A DNA stretch of 64,000 nucleotides from Hymenobacter telluris (GCF_017313265.1 NZ_JAFLQZ010000004.1:62001-126000); one strand, 5' to 3'; counted from the first letter of the stretch, positions 25,528 through 37,107 are shown. Numbers and translations are program-made. Notes: generated from the sequence alone by a model not told the origin.

Positions 25528-26982
25528 ATGTCTCAACCGCTGATTACCTTAGACTTCCTCGATACCCTGCCCACCCCAAGCCCCGATGCTACCACCCACG
25601 AGGCCACGCCTTCAGGTGAGGTGCGGGTAAGCCCGGCCACTGAAACGGGCCGCAAACGCAAGCTCTACATTGAAAGCTACGGCTGCCAAATGAATTTTTC
25701 CGATTCGGAAATCGTGTCCAGCATCCTTTTCGATGAGGGCTTCGATACCACCGAGCAGCTGGAAGGAGCCGACTTGGTGCTGCTCAATACCTGCTCCATC
25801 CGTGAGAAGGCCGAGCAGACGGTACGCATGCGCCTTTCGCAGATCAACGGCCATAAGAAGCGCAACCCCGGCTTGCTGGTGGGCGTGCTCGGCTGCATGG
25901 CCGAGCGCCTGAAAAGCAAGTTTCTGGAAGAAGAGAAGCTGGTAGACCTGGTAGTAGGCCCTGATGCCTACCGCGACCTGCCGCAACTTATTCAGCAGAT
26001 TGACGGCGGCCAGAAAGCCGTGAACGTGCTGCTGAGCCGTGAGGAAACCTACGCCGACATCACGCCGGTACGCCTGAACTCCAACGGGATTACGGCCTTC
26101 ATCAGCATCATGCGCGGCTGCGACAATATGTGCTCGTTCTGCGTGGTGCCGTTCACGCGGGGCCGCGAGCGAAGCCGCGACGCGCACAGCATCATCCGCG
26201 AAGCCCAGGACTTGGTGGTAGCTGGCTACAAGGAAGTTACGCTCCTTGGTCAAAACGTCGACTCCTACAAATGGGCTTCCGAAGACGGTACCGAGCAGGT
26301 CAACTTCGCGCAACTTCTGGAGCGTGTTGCGCTGATAAATCCGGCGTTGCGGGTCCGCTTCTCCACCTCACACCCCAAGGACATTACCGACGAGGTGCTG
26401 CACACCATGGCGCGCCACGAGAATATCTGCAAGTACATCCACTTGCCGGCCCAGAGCGGCAACTCGCGGGTACTGGCGCTGATGAACCGCACCTACGACC
26501 GGCCTTGGTATGAGGAGCGAGTGCGCGCTATCCGCCGCATTCTGGGCAACGATTGCGCCATTTCCACCGATATGATTTCCGGCTTCTGCTCAGAAACCGA
26601 GGAAGAACATCAGGACACGCTAAGCCTCATGGAGTTTGTGCACTACGACATGGCCTACATGTTCTTCTACTCCGAGCGTCCCGGCACCCTGGCCGCTCGC
26701 AAGCTGGAAGATGATGTGCCACTGCCGGTGAAGAAGCGCCGCCTCCAGGAAGTAATCGACTTGCAGCAGCAGCACAGCCGCCTGCGCAACCAGCAGGCCG
26801 TAGGCAAAGTCCATCGGGTGCTGGTCGAGAACTTCTCGAAGCGCAGCCAGGAACACCTTAGTGGCCGCAACAGCCAAAACCAGGTTGTTATCTTCCCCAA
26901 GAAGCACTATCAGAAAGGTGACTACGTGGATGTGTTAGTGCATAGCGGTTCGGCTAGTACGCTGCTAGGCGAAGCAGTATAG
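25528..26982 (+). CDS. miaB: tRNA i6A37 methylthiotransferase MiaB
   Basis: Radical-SAM enzyme making ms2i6A37 from i6A37. 484 residues with a ~40-residue N-terminal extension before [19 protein letters not shown]. Auxiliary-cluster cysteines C53, C89 and C123; radical-SAM cysteines C198, C202 and C205 ([22 protein letters not shown]); a C-terminal TRAM domain ([24 protein letters not shown]). It supplies the substrate for MiaE at 15899. Confidence 0.97.
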   Translation: MSQPLITLDFLDTLPTPSPDATTHEATPSGEVRVSPATETGRKRKLYIESYGCQMNFSDSEIVSSILFDEGFDTTEQLEGADLVLLNTCSIREKAEQTVRMRLSQINGHKKRNPGLLVGVLGCMAERLKSKFLEEEKLVDLVVGPDAYRDLPQLIQQIDGGQKAVNVLLSREETYADITPVRLNSNGITAFISIMRGCDNMCSFCVVPFTRGRERSRDAHSIIREAQDLVVAGYKEVTLLGQNVDSYKWASEDGTEQVNFAQLLERVALINPALRVRFSTSHPKDITDEVLHTMARHENICKYIHLPAQSGNSRVLALMNRTYDRPWYEERVRAIRRILGNDCAISTDMISGFCSETEEEHQDTLSLMEFVHYDMAYMFFYSERPGTLAARKLEDDVPLPVKKRRLQEVIDLQQQHSRLRNQQAVGKVHRVLVENFSKRSQEHLSGRNSQNQVVIFPKKHYQKGDYVDVLVHSGSASTLLGEAV

Positions 26983-27028
26983 GTGCATCAGACGCTACTA
27001 CTACCTTAAAACAATAACTCTTTGCTAC

Positions 27029-27451
27029 ATGACAGAAGATGAGGGCATTCTACTTGAACGTTGGCTCACGCCTTGTTCAGATTTGACAAGCCTATTCTTT
27101 GTCAGATTGGTGGAAGAGCAAGGGCAATTGGTTTTTGCTGTCCATGACGAGAAGTTTCTGTATGAGTTTAAATTCGAGAATTTCGGCCCTTACCAAGTAG
27201 CAGATGAGGCATTTTTAGCGTGCTACCAAACTTCAGCAACCTCTTTCAAGAACGTTAAGAATTTTGTTGGACGGACAGCATTAGTTACCAACTCTCGCTG
27301 GAAAGATTCTTTCAATCAAATGCTTATGCTTGGAATCTATTTTACTGAGGGGCTTCTGCACTATACGATTTCAACATCAGACTCATCATTGGATATTCTG
27401 GCATCTCAAGCACCAACCATTTCGGTAACTGAAATGACTATTTTAAAATAA
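27029..27451 (+). CDS. orphan small protein of unknown function
   Basis: A 140-residue acidic protein (MTEDEGILLERWLTPCSDLTS...), no signal peptide, mixed alpha/beta by appearance (LFFVRLVEEQGQLVFAVHDEKFLYEFKF). Base composition is visibly more A/T-rich than the genes on either side, suggesting a recent arrival between miaB and the regulator gene. The shape resembles small immunity-type proteins, but no toxin gene is nearby, so that is only a guess. Confidence 0.6.
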   Translation: MTEDEGILLERWLTPCSDLTSLFFVRLVEEQGQLVFAVHDEKFLYEFKFENFGPYQVADEAFLACYQTSATSFKNVKNFVGRTALVTNSRWKDSFNQMLMLGIYFTEGLLHYTISTSDSSLDILASQAPTISVTEMTILK

Positions 27452-27506
27452 GCTACCCCTTTTATCGTCTATAGAAAAACGAAAAACCAGCAACGAAAAA
27501 CCAGAC

Positions 27507-28820
27507 TTGACACCTTCCGAAATACAAAGCATAAAACAGCGCTTCGGCATCATCGGCAACGCGCCGACGCTGAACTACGCCATTCAGGTGGCTGCACAGG
27601 TGGCGCCCACCGATATGACGGTGCTGATTACCGGGGAGAGCGGGTCCGGTAAGGAGTCGTTTTCCAAGATTATTCACGCGCTGTCGCCGCGCAAGCACGG
27701 GCAGTTCATTGCCATTAACTGCGGCGCTATTCCCGAAGGCACCATTGATTCTGAGCTATTTGGGCACGAGAAAGGCTCGTTTACCGGCGCCCAGGAAGCT
27801 CGCAAAGGCTACTTCGAAGTGACGAACGGTGGTACCATTTTCCTTGACGAAATTGGCGAGATGCCGCTTGGCACCCAGGCCCGGCTGCTGCGGGTGCTGG
27901 AAAACGGTGAGTTTATCCGGGTCGGGTCCAGCAAAGTACAGAAAACTGATGTGCGCGTAGTGGCCGCTACCAACGTCAATCTGCTGGATGCCGTGCGCGA
28001 CGGGCGCTTCCGCGAGGACCTGTACTACCGCCTGAATACGGTGCCTATCCTTGTTCCACCACTGCGTGAACGAGGCGAGGACATCTACCTATTATTCAGA
28101 AAGTTCGCTACCGATTTTGCCGACCGGTATCGGGTGAAACCGGTGTCTTTAACGCCGGATGCAGTGCAGGATTTGCAGCGGTTCCGGTTTCCCGGCAACA
28201 TCCGTCAGCTCAAAAATGTGGCCGAGCAAATGTCGGTGCTGGAAACCGACCGGGAGGTGGATGCGCGCCGCTTGCGCCAGTATTTACCTGCCGACCAAAG
28301 TAGCCGCCTGCCCATGCTGCTGCACGCCGCCGGTGCTTCCAACGACGGCAATTCCTACTCCGAGCGCGACCTGCTGTATAAGGTACTCTTTGACATGCGG
28401 CGCGACATGACCGACCTCAAAAAGTTGGTACTCGACATGGCCACTGGCCAGCGGCCCCAGGAAGCGCAGGAAATGCTGCGCCAGAACAGCCATCTGTTCA
28501 CCAACCTCGGCCCCGCCCCCTACGATGCTGGTGCCCGCCCGCTCCGGCAGCCTTCCCCCGACGGTGGCCCCACCGAGTACATCCTCACCCCCAATACGGT
28601 GGAAGACGCCACCGATTACGAAGAGGAAGCGCACCGGGTAGAGGATATTCCGCACGAAACAGAAGAGGAAACCCTTTCGCTGGAAGCCAAGGAGAAGGAA
28701 ATGATTCTGAAGGCGCTGAAAAAGCACCACAACAAGCGCAAATACGCGGCCCACGACCTCGGCATTTCCGAGCGGACCCTGTACCGTAAACTCAAGCAGT
28801 ATGATTTGGAACAAGCCTAA
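27507..28820 (+). CDS. sigma-54-dependent AAA+ transcriptional activator (no receiver domain)
   Basis: A 437-residue NtrC-like activator lacking an N-terminal sensor: the AAA+ domain starts at once. Walker A GESGSGKE (43-50), the sigma-54 contact loop GSFTGA (90-95, variant of GAFTGA), Walker B TIFLDEIGEM (110-119), sensor/R-finger region FREDLYYRLNTVPI. After an acidic linker comes a Fis-type HTH (ALKKHHNKRKYAAHDLGISERTLYRKL near the end). Start codon TTG 27507. The 3' end overlaps lptE by 20 bp, so the two are translationally coupled; the order regulator-lptE-TPR-secG looks like a conserved Bacteroidota block. Confidence 0.92.
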   Translation: MTPSEIQSIKQRFGIIGNAPTLNYAIQVAAQVAPTDMTVLITGESGSGKESFSKIIHALSPRKHGQFIAINCGAIPEGTIDSELFGHEKGSFTGAQEARKGYFEVTNGGTIFLDEIGEMPLGTQARLLRVLENGEFIRVGSSKVQKTDVRVVAATNVNLLDAVRDGRFREDLYYRLNTVPILVPPLRERGEDIYLLFRKFATDFADRYRVKPVSLTPDAVQDLQRFRFPGNIRQLKNVAEQMSVLETDREVDARRLRQYLPADQSSRLPMLLHAAGASNDGNSYSERDLLYKVLFDMRRDMTDLKKLVLDMATGQRPQEAQEMLRQNSHLFTNLGPAPYDAGARPLRQPSPDGGPTEYILTPNTVEDATDYEEEAHRVEDIPHETEEETLSLEAKEKEMILKALKKHHNKRKYAAHDLGISERTLYRKLKQYDLEQA

Positions 28821-29346
28821 TAAAATTCAGCAAGTCAGCGGCTGGATTCTGAGCGTACTGCTGGTATTTGGGCTGCACGGCTGTAAGATCTATTCGTTCA
28901 GCGGCGTCAGTGTATCTCCCGATGTGAAAAGCATTTCTATTGCTACGTTCCAGAACACGTCGAGCAACGGGCCTTCCTCACTGTCGCAACGCTTTACGGA
29001 GGATTTCAAGGACTATTTCCAGCGCAATACCAGCATCAAGCAGGTACCACGCGACGGCGACTTACAGTTTGAAGGTCAGATTATTGCCTACGACTACGCG
29101 CCGGCAGCTATTCAGCAAACCAACGGCCAAGACCAAGCCGGCGTGAACCGCTTAACCATTCAGGTACGCATCAAATTCACCAACACCAAGGACCCGAAAC
29201 AGGACTTCGAGCAGACTTTCCAAAGCAACGCCGACTTCCCAGCCACGCAGGATATTGCCCGCATCAACAACGACCCTACGGCTGTCCGCCGCATCACCCA
29301 AAACATCATCACCGACGCCTTCAACAAGTCGGTGGCGAACTGGTGA
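28801..29346 (+). CDS. lptE: LPS-assembly lipoprotein LptE
   Basis: A 181-residue outer-membrane lipoprotein: signal with lipobox LHGC (Cys at about 28), then IYSFSGVSVSPDVKSISIATFQN and LSQRFTEDFKDYFQR, the LptE-family pattern, with an RITQNIITDAFNKSVANW end. Plugs the LptD barrel in LPS export. Start overlaps the upstream activator gene. Confidence 0.88.
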   Translation: MIWNKPNKIQQVSGWILSVLLVFGLHGCKIYSFSGVSVSPDVKSISIATFQNTSSNGPSSLSQRFTEDFKDYFQRNTSIKQVPRDGDLQFEGQIIAYDYAPAAIQQTNGQDQAGVNRLTIQVRIKFTNTKDPKQDFEQTFQSNADFPATQDIARINNDPTAVRRITQNIITDAFNKSVANW

Positions 29347-29481
29347 GTAGCGCCGTTCAACGAATTACTGGCTGAATTGCCGTATTGTTGCGGTCCGGTT
29401 GGGCCTTGCGCAGCCAGACCCTTGCCTTGCTTGAAGCAGCCACCAGCCGTTGCTGATCCAACCATTTAACCCTCTATTGAA

Positions 29482-30834
29482 ATGACCCGCGCGTCGCTGT
29501 TGCACATTCTCAACCACGTGGGGAGCATTTCAGAAGCAGAAGTGCGGGAACTGGAACAACTGGCAGCGGCTTTCCCGTACTGCCAAACCGCCCATCTGCT
29601 TCTGGCCAAAGCCGCCCACGACCAAGGCAGCATGCTAGCCAGCCAGCGCCTACGCCGGGCCGCCACTTACGCCGTTGATCGGCAGCTACTACGGCAACTT
29701 TTAGAGCAGCCTGCCACTCCGGTTAATGCGGTAGCAGTAGCCCCCCCGAAAGAGCTGGCTACTGCCGAAACGGATGGCTCGGGCTCGGGGCCTGCTACGG
29801 GCAACTCCACCGCTTTCTTGCAGATGCTGGTAACCGAGGACGTTCAGCCCCTGGAAGTTCAGGAAGATGATACCGCCACGCATGCGGAGGAACTTCCGGT
29901 AGATGCTCCCGCTGCGCACGTACCAGATTCTGATGATCCTATTTCAGCTGCCGAGCAACCCGCTGAACCCGAGCAAGAAACCGGTAGTACGTTGGAGCCC
30001 GACGCATTACCAGAATTGCTGACGGAAGTAGTTGAGACACCTATTGATGTAATAGCGGAAACCCAGCCCACTGAAGTTTCCTCGGCTGCCCCCGAGCCAG
30101 TTGATATAGCAGCCGAGGACACGGCGGCTACTACCGACCTAGTCGAAACTTCAGTTCCTGCCTCAGTAGCAGCTGAACCAGAAGAATTATTACCAGCAGT
30201 AGCGCCACCCATCCGGCCGCCGGCCGATGCGGGTATCTCCCGGTTTGAGTTTGGGTTGAGTGAGCCGGAAGAGCAGTTGGTTCCGATTCTCTACCAGCTA
30301 CCAGGCCTGGAGGAAGAGGATGCCGGCGAGCAAGCACCGCAGGAATACCTGTCGGCACCGGCTACAACTGCACTGGCCCCGTCTTTCCGTTCTGATACCA
30401 CTTTGGCATACAGCTTATTACCCGAGGGAAGCCGTTTAGGCTATGCATTGCAACTGCAAGACGAAGAACTGACGCAGCCTCTACCCACTGCCGAGTTTTT
30501 CCCGCCCGACGCCTTACTGAACGAGCATGCCGTTCGTCCGCAGTTACCCGCTGCGCCAGCTCCTTCCTCCCTGGACCTGATCAACCGGTTTCTGAAAGCA
30601 CAGCCACGGCTGAAGTCGCCGGTGGTACTGCCCACGGTGCAGGAACAGACGGATCTGGCGGCGCGCAGCACCTCGGCTCCGCCCGCGCTGGCCTCGGAAA
30701 GCCTAGCTAAAATCTTGGTTAAGCAAGGTAAAAAGGACCGCGCCATCGAAATATATGAACAACTCATGGTGCGTCAGCCGGAAAAAAGCGCGTACTTTGC
30801 CGACCAAATTCTACACCTGAAAACTTCCGAGTAA
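29482..30834 (+). CDS. TPR-containing conserved protein with long acidic Pro/Ala-rich middle
   Basis: 450 residues. N-terminal helical part (LLHILNHVGSISEAEVRELEQL, FPYCQTAHLLLAKAAHDQG) typical of a Bacteroidota protein located before secG; residues ~75-290 are low-complexity Ala/Glu/Pro/Thr; the C-terminus ends with a TPR (LAKILVKQGKKDRAIEIYEQLMVRQPEKS). Likely a cytoplasmic scaffold. It abuts secG: its TAA is followed at once by the secG ATG. Confidence 0.75.
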   Translation: MTRASLLHILNHVGSISEAEVRELEQLAAAFPYCQTAHLLLAKAAHDQGSMLASQRLRRAATYAVDRQLLRQLLEQPATPVNAVAVAPPKELATAETDGSGSGPATGNSTAFLQMLVTEDVQPLEVQEDDTATHAEELPVDAPAAHVPDSDDPISAAEQPAEPEQETGSTLEPDALPELLTEVVETPIDVIAETQPTEVSSAAPEPVDIAAEDTAATTDLVETSVPASVAAEPEELLPAVAPPIRPPADAGISRFEFGLSEPEEQLVPILYQLPGLEEEDAGEQAPQEYLSAPATTALAPSFRSDTTLAYSLLPEGSRLGYALQLQDEELTQPLPTAEFFPPDALLNEHAVRPQLPAAPAPSSLDLINRFLKAQPRLKSPVVLPTVQEQTDLAARSTSAPPALASESLAKILVKQGKKDRAIEIYEQLMVRQPEKSAYFADQILHLKTSE

Positions 30835-31254
30835 ATGTACGTTGCGCTCATTATCGTCATACTTATCGTTTGTTTCCTGCTGGCCATTGTTGTTCTGGCG
30901 CAGAACCCCAAAGGCGGCGGACTTTCCAGCCAGTTCGGTTCGGGCGGTGCGGCCAACCTCATGGGCGTAAAGCGCACCGGCGACCTGCTAGAGCGCCTGA
31001 CGTGGGGTTTTGCCATCGGTCTGATGGTGCTCACGCTGGGCACGCACGTAATCAGTGGCACGCAAGCCGGCAACGGCCCGGTACGCAGCGTCAACCAGCG
31101 CCGGGCGTTGGAGCAACAGAAGGTTCCGGCAGTTCCAGCGCCAACTGCTCCGGGGGCAGCCGCTCCGGCGGCGGGTGGTGCAACCACTCCGGCGGCGCAA
31201 CAGCCCGCTTCAACTCAGCAGCCTGCCTCGGCTCCGGCTACGCCAGCTCAATAA
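30835..31254 (+). CDS. secG: preprotein translocase subunit SecG
   Basis: A 139-residue inner-membrane protein: helix 1 at about 2-22, the conserved loop NPKGGGLSSQFGSGGAANLMGVKRT (split here: GGGLSSQFGSG at 25-35), helix 2 at about 55-72, then an Ala/Pro/Gln-rich tail typical of Bacteroidota SecG. Part of SecYEG. Starts directly after the stop of the preceding gene. Confidence 0.93.
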   Translation: MYVALIIVILIVCFLLAIVVLAQNPKGGGLSSQFGSGGAANLMGVKRTGDLLERLTWGFAIGLMVLTLGTHVISGTQAGNGPVRSVNQRRALEQQKVPAVPAPTAPGAAAPAAGGATTPAAQQPASTQQPASAPATPAQ

Positions 31255-31276
31255 GCACTACCCAACTCCTATTACC

Positions 31277-31306
31277 AAAGGGCTTCCCACACGGGAAGCC
31301 CTTTTT
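31277..31306 (+). terminator. terminator after secG
   Basis: aaagggcttccc, acac loop, gggaagccc then TTTTT. Confidence 0.9.
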
Positions 31307-31352
31307 GCTGGGCTCTTCGGTCTTTGGCCTGCCTTATTGAGCAAGAGCTATT

Positions 31353-31368
31353 CTGCCACGTCTGGCAG
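31353..31368. promoter_or_regulatory. inverted repeat CTGCCA-N4-TGGCAG upstream of groES
   Basis: A perfect 6-bp dyad about 135 bp before groES, in the 247-bp gap after secG, just before TTTG. No CIRCE (TTAGCACTC-N9-GAGTGCTAA) is present. A role as an operator is a guess. Confidence 0.25.
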
Positions 31369-31501
31369 GCTTTGTACACAATCCTGACGCAATGCGCCTT
31401 TTTCATGTTCATTCTGTCAGGTTTCCACGGGCTGGCACAGGAAGTGAGGGAAGGCGGACACCACCTAGTTTCAAGTAAACCTTTCAACCAAAACGTACAA
31501 T

Positions 31502-31792
31502 ATGTCGCTTAGCATGAAACCACTGGCTGACCGCGTCATCATCGCGCCGGCCGCTGCCGAGGAGAAAACCAAATCGGGCATCATCATCCCCGACACGGCC
31601 AAGGAGAAGCCACAGCGCGGCGAAGTAGTAGCCGTCGGCGAAGGCAAAGTGGCCGACAGCGGCACCACCATCCAGCCTCAAGTGAAAGTGGGCGACCAGG
31701 TGCTCTACGGCAAATACGCTGGTACTGAAATCACCATCGATGGCCAGGACTACCTCATCATGCGGGAGTCGGACATCTTCGCTGTAATCTAA
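31502..31792 (+). CDS. groES: co-chaperonin GroES
   Basis: 96 residues with [21 protein letters not shown], the mobile-loop region [14 protein letters not shown], and the C-terminal [21 protein letters not shown]. Caps the GroEL ring. Forms an operon with groEL 42 bp downstream. Confidence 0.97.
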   Translation: MSLSMKPLADRVIIAPAAAEEKTKSGIIIPDTAKEKPQRGEVVAVGEGKVADSGTTIQPQVKVGDQVLYGKYAGTEITIDGQDYLIMRESDIFAVI

Positions 31793-33475
<1,683 letters not shown>

Positions 33476-33503
33476 TCAAGCCGTCGGCTTCGCTGACTGA
33501 TTA

Positions 33504-33540
33504 GAAAAGCCCCGCTGGACTTAATCTGGCGGGGCTTTTC
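33504..33540 (+). terminator. terminator after groEL
   Basis: gaaaagccccgc, 13-nt loop, gcggggcttttc; 12-bp perfect stem. Confidence 0.88.
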
Positions 33541-33754
33541 GCGTTTTGGAGGTAGCGTATACGCGCACCGACAAGCGGCAGCTACAATACGGCAAGCAGC
33601 ACTGTGTTCTGTTTGTTAGACATGCTGAGCTTGCGAGGGCCCTTGCACACACACAAATGAGGTATTACTTCAACATATACAGTGGCACTCCTCTTCGCTG
33701 GATATGAATGTCAGGTGGACGCGCGGCATTACTACTTAGGAACCGTATGCTTGT

Positions 33755-33791
33755 AAAAAAGCCCGCCCCGAACATCCGGGGCGGGCTTTTT
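33755..33791 (-). terminator. terminator of the peptide transporter gene
   Basis: aaaaagcccgccccg, aacatc loop, cggggcgggcttttt: 15-bp perfect stem with A/T tracts both sides. Confidence 0.88.
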
Positions 33792-33828
33792 AATAACCTA
33801 GCAGCAGCAAGTGGCTAACATTCAGGGA

Positions 33829-35250
33829 CTAGCCACGGCCGTGCATCATGTAAAACAGCTTTCTGGAAATGGCAATCAGAATCAGGCCTGCTAGAATAAC
33901 GAAGCCAGCAATCAAGCCAAATACCGTTAGGGCACCTAGTTCTTCTACATATTTAGCAATGTAACCGCCGGCAATCTGCGCTACGAAAGGAGCCAGGAAC
34001 CACACTCCCATTAGCATGGAGGTAAGGGCGGGCGGCGAAAGGCGCGACACCATGGAAAGGCCAACCGGAGACAAGCACAGTTCCCCAACGGTGTGAAAGA
34101 AATAGGTGGCAATCAACCACCAGATGCTGGCTTTGATAGTCTGATCTGCTACATCGCCGCCGCGCTGCATTACCGCGCCTACCATGAACAGAAAGCCCAC
34201 GCCCAGCAGCACCATACCCAGGCCCATCTTTACCGGAATACTTAAGTCTTTGCCCTTGCGGCCCAGACTAACCCATAAAGCAGCAATAGGCGCCCCTAGA
34301 AGCACGATAAAGCCGGCATTTACCGATTGAAACCACGAGGTTGGAATCAGGAAGCCAGCAACCTCCCGGTTGATATACTTATCTGTGTAGAGCGTGAGGG
34401 AAGAACCCGCCTGCTCGAAACCCGCCCAGAAAAACACCACGAACAGGGTGATAATAAATACCACAGCCATCCGGTCGGTTTCTTCTTTAGTCAATGGCTC
34501 TTTCACTACCACCTTGTTCTTGTCGGCGCTTTGGCCTTCCGGATACAGCCCTACGTCACCAAGGTACTTTTTGCCGAGCAGATTAAAGGCCAGTTGTCCA
34601 ATCAGCATGCCGATACCGGCAGCCAGGAAGCCATAGCGGAAGCCATAGTTTAGGATTGCACCGCTGGCATCTTTGGTGGCAAACAGGTTTTCGGCTAGGA
34701 AGCCGCACACCAGTGGCGCTATAAAGGCCCCGGTGTTGATACCCATGTAAAAGATGGTGAAAGCAGCGTCACGCAGCGGGTCACCTTGCTCATAGAGCTT
34801 GCCAACAATGGTGGAAATGTTTGGCTTGAAAAAACCGTTGCCGAGCATCAGCAACAATAGACCAATCATAGTAGGCCAGGGCAAACCCAGCGCGGCGGCT
34901 TGGGTGGATAGCGCAGGCTGCATGAACAAAAAGAACTGCCCCGCAGCCATTGTCAGACCTCCTATCAGAATGGCCCGGCGCTGGCCGATATATTTATCGG
35001 CCAACCATCCTCCGATAATAGGCGTGAAATATACGAAGCCGGTGAAGTAGCCATAAATCAGCGTTGCGCTAGCCTCAGGAATACCCAATCCGCCTTCGAG
35101 AGCCGTTTTGGTTAGGTAGAGCACCAGCAAACCACGCATGCCATAGTAGCTGAACCGTTCCCACATTTCCGTGAAGAACAACAGATAAAGTCCAGGTGGA
35201 TGGCTTTTCCGCATAACGGGTTGATCCTGGACAGCAGAGGTGGTTTGCAT
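33829..35250 (-). CDS. POT/PTR2-family proton-coupled peptide transporter
   Basis: A 473-residue MFS-fold protein with about 12-14 membrane helices. The family signature is in helix 1, LYLLFFTEMWERFSYYGMRG, followed by LVLYLTK; also YIGQRRAILIGG, GNGFFKPNISTIVGKLY and FTIFYMGINTGAFIAP, all PTR2 landmarks. Imports di- or tripeptides with protons. Start ATG 35250 (MQTTSAVQDQPVMRKSHPPG) preferred over 35298, which adds an atypical stretch. A TAGCTTTA element upstream may be its -7 box. Confidence 0.93.
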   Translation of the reverse strand: MQTTSAVQDQPVMRKSHPPGLYLLFFTEMWERFSYYGMRGLLVLYLTKTALEGGLGIPEASATLIYGYFTGFVYFTPIIGGWLADKYIGQRRAILIGGLTMAAGQFFLFMQPALSTQAAALGLPWPTMIGLLLLMLGNGFFKPNISTIVGKLYEQGDPLRDAAFTIFYMGINTGAFIAPLVCGFLAENLFATKDASGAILNYGFRYGFLAAGIGMLIGQLAFNLLGKKYLGDVGLYPEGQSADKNKVVVKEPLTKEETDRMAVVFIITLFVVFFWAGFEQAGSSLTLYTDKYINREVAGFLIPTSWFQSVNAGFIVLLGAPIAALWVSLGRKGKDLSIPVKMGLGMVLLGVGFLFMVGAVMQRGGDVADQTIKASIWWLIATYFFHTVGELCLSPVGLSMVSRLSPPALTSMLMGVWFLAPFVAQIAGGYIAKYVEELGALTVFGLIAGFVILAGLILIAISRKLFYMMHGRG

Positions 35251-35481
35251 GAAGGTGATTTGAGATGAATAAGAAAGGAAAAAGGCGGCTGGCTGCAACC
35301 AGACGCTAGTTGGTAAAGCTACAAAACTTTGTGAACTGCCAACAATGCCACTACAACCTCAAAAGCAGCGAATATTCGCTATATAATCCATCGAAATCGT
35401 TTGCATATCATTTTTTTCCTATAATTTTGCTGACATATCCTGATTGTCCTACTAAATCCCACCCTTCTGTTCCCACAGTTT

Positions 35482-37107
35482 ATGACAAACCCCGCCGCCA
35501 CCATTCTCTCCCGTTTGGCGCCATTGGGCTTCACCACCGCCCCGGCCCAAGTACACCTAAACCTGCCGGCCAACGAGCTGGTGCAGCACGCCCTGCGCCG
35601 CCAAGAAGGCCAGCTCACCGACCTTGGCGCCCTCATGTGTGACACCGGTCAGTTTACGGGCCGCTCCCCCAAAGACCGTTTCATTGTGCAGGACGAGCTG
35701 ACGACCACCCGGGTATGGTGGGGCGACATCAACATTCCTTTTGCGCCGGAAAAATTCGACCGGTTGCAGCAGAAAATGGTGGCCTACCTGGCTGACAAGG
35801 AACTGTACGTGCGCGAAGCTTATGCCGGCGCCAACCCCGCCTATCAGCTCAAGCTGCGGGTGGTGAACGAGCTAGCCTGGCATAACCTATTCAGCAACAA
35901 CCTCTTCCTGCGGCCACAGGCTGGAGCTGATACCAGCTGGATTGCCGACTTCACGATTATCAACGCCCCTGGTTTCGAGGCCGACCCCGCCTTGGACGGT
36001 ACCCGCCAGAAGAATTTTGCCATCCTCAACTTCACCAAGAAAGTACTGCTTATTGGCGGCACAGGCTATGCCGGTGAGATGAAGAAAGGCATTTTCGGGG
36101 TGCTCAACTTCCTGTTGCCAGTGCAGCACAACACGCTGCCCATGCACTGCTCGGCCAACGTGGGTGCCGCCGGCGACACGGCCATTTTCTTCGGCCTTTC
36201 GGGCACCGGCAAAACCACCCTTTCGGCCGATCCTACCCGTAACCTCATCGGCGACGACGAGCACGGCTGGACCCCGCAGGATGGTATTTTCAACTTCGAG
36301 GGCGGCTGTTACGCCAAGGTGGTAGACCTAAGCCGCCAGAAGGAGCCGCAAATCTGGGACGCTATCCGGCCCGGCGCTATTCTGGAAAATACGCGGTTTG
36401 TGCCCGGCACTTCCACTGTAGATTTCACTGATACTTCAGTAACGGAAAACACGCGGGCGGCTTATCCCCTAAACTTTATCCCGAATGCACTGGAGCCGAG
36501 CGTGGGCGCTGCTCCACGCAACATTGTGTTCCTCACGGCCGATGCCTTTGGGGTGCTACCTCCGCTCAGTAAGCTGGATAAGAGCCACGCCATGTACCAT
36601 TTCCTTTCCGGCTACACCGCCAAAGTGGCCGGCACCGAAATGGGCGTTACCGAGCCACAAACCACTTTCTCGGCTTGCTTTGGTGCCGTATTTCTGCCGC
36701 TTCACCCTACCGCGTATGCCGAAATGCTGGGCCGCAAGCTCGACGAGAATCCGGATGTGCAGGTGTGGTTGCTGAATACCGGCTGGACGGGGGGCAGCTA
36801 TGGCACTGGCCACCGCATGAGCCTCCCGCACACCCGCACCCTGCTCACAGCCGCCCTCACCGGGCAGCTCCGCGACGCCGAGTTTACGCCGCATCCTATC
36901 TTCGGTGTGCAAGTACCCACGGCCGTGCCCGGCGTACCCACCGAGTTGCTCGACCCGCGCAGCACCTGGCAAGACCCCGAAGCCTACGACCACACGGCCC
37001 TCGAACTGGCTCATAAGTTTGCCAACAACTTCCAGAAGTACGCCGCCTTTGCCAATGCCGACATCATGGCAGGGGCTCCCCGCACGGAAGTAGTTGCCAG
37101 CGTGTAG
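35482..37107 (+). CDS. pckA: phosphoenolpyruvate carboxykinase (ATP)
   Basis: 541 residues. Converts oxaloacetate plus ATP to PEP and CO2, the committing step of gluconeogenesis. P-loop GLSGTGKTTLSADPTR at about 238-253; GRSPKDRFIV near 60-69 binds substrate; NVGAAGDTAIFFG, LIGDDEHGW (metal) and NTGWTGGSYGTGHRM are all in place. Monocistronic with its own terminator. Confidence 0.97.
   Translation: MTNPAATILSRLAPLGFTTAPAQVHLNLPANELVQHALRRQEGQLTDLGALMCDTGQFTGRSPKDRFIVQDELTTTRVWWGDINIPFAPEKFDRLQQKMVAYLADKELYVREAYAGANPAYQLKLRVVNELAWHNLFSNNLFLRPQAGADTSWIADFTIINAPGFEADPALDGTRQKNFAILNFTKKVLLIGGTGYAGEMKKGIFGVLNFLLPVQHNTLPMHCSANVGAAGDTAIFFGLSGTGKTTLSADPTRNLIGDDEHGWTPQDGIFNFEGGCYAKVVDLSRQKEPQIWDAIRPGAILENTRFVPGTSTVDFTDTSVTENTRAAYPLNFIPNALEPSVGAAPRNIVFLTADAFGVLPPLSKLDKSHAMYHFLSGYTAKVAGTEMGVTEPQTTFSACFGAVFLPLHPTAYAEMLGRKLDENPDVQVWLLNTGWTGGSYGTGHRMSLPHTRTLLTAALTGQLRDAEFTPHPIFGVQVPTAVPGVPTELLDPRSTWQDPEAYDHTALELAHKFANNFQKYAAFANADIMAGAPRTEVVASV

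Larger units (their letters stand above)
33476..33828. other. intergenic region between convergent groEL and the peptide transporter
   Basis: Contains two terminators, one per strand (33504-33540 and 33755-33791). The ~215 bp between them show no gene. Confidence 0.5.

Noticed and set aside
31255..31501. CIRCE element for HrcA upstream of groES
   Set aside because: Searched for TTAGCACTC/GAGTGCTAA by eye and found none.
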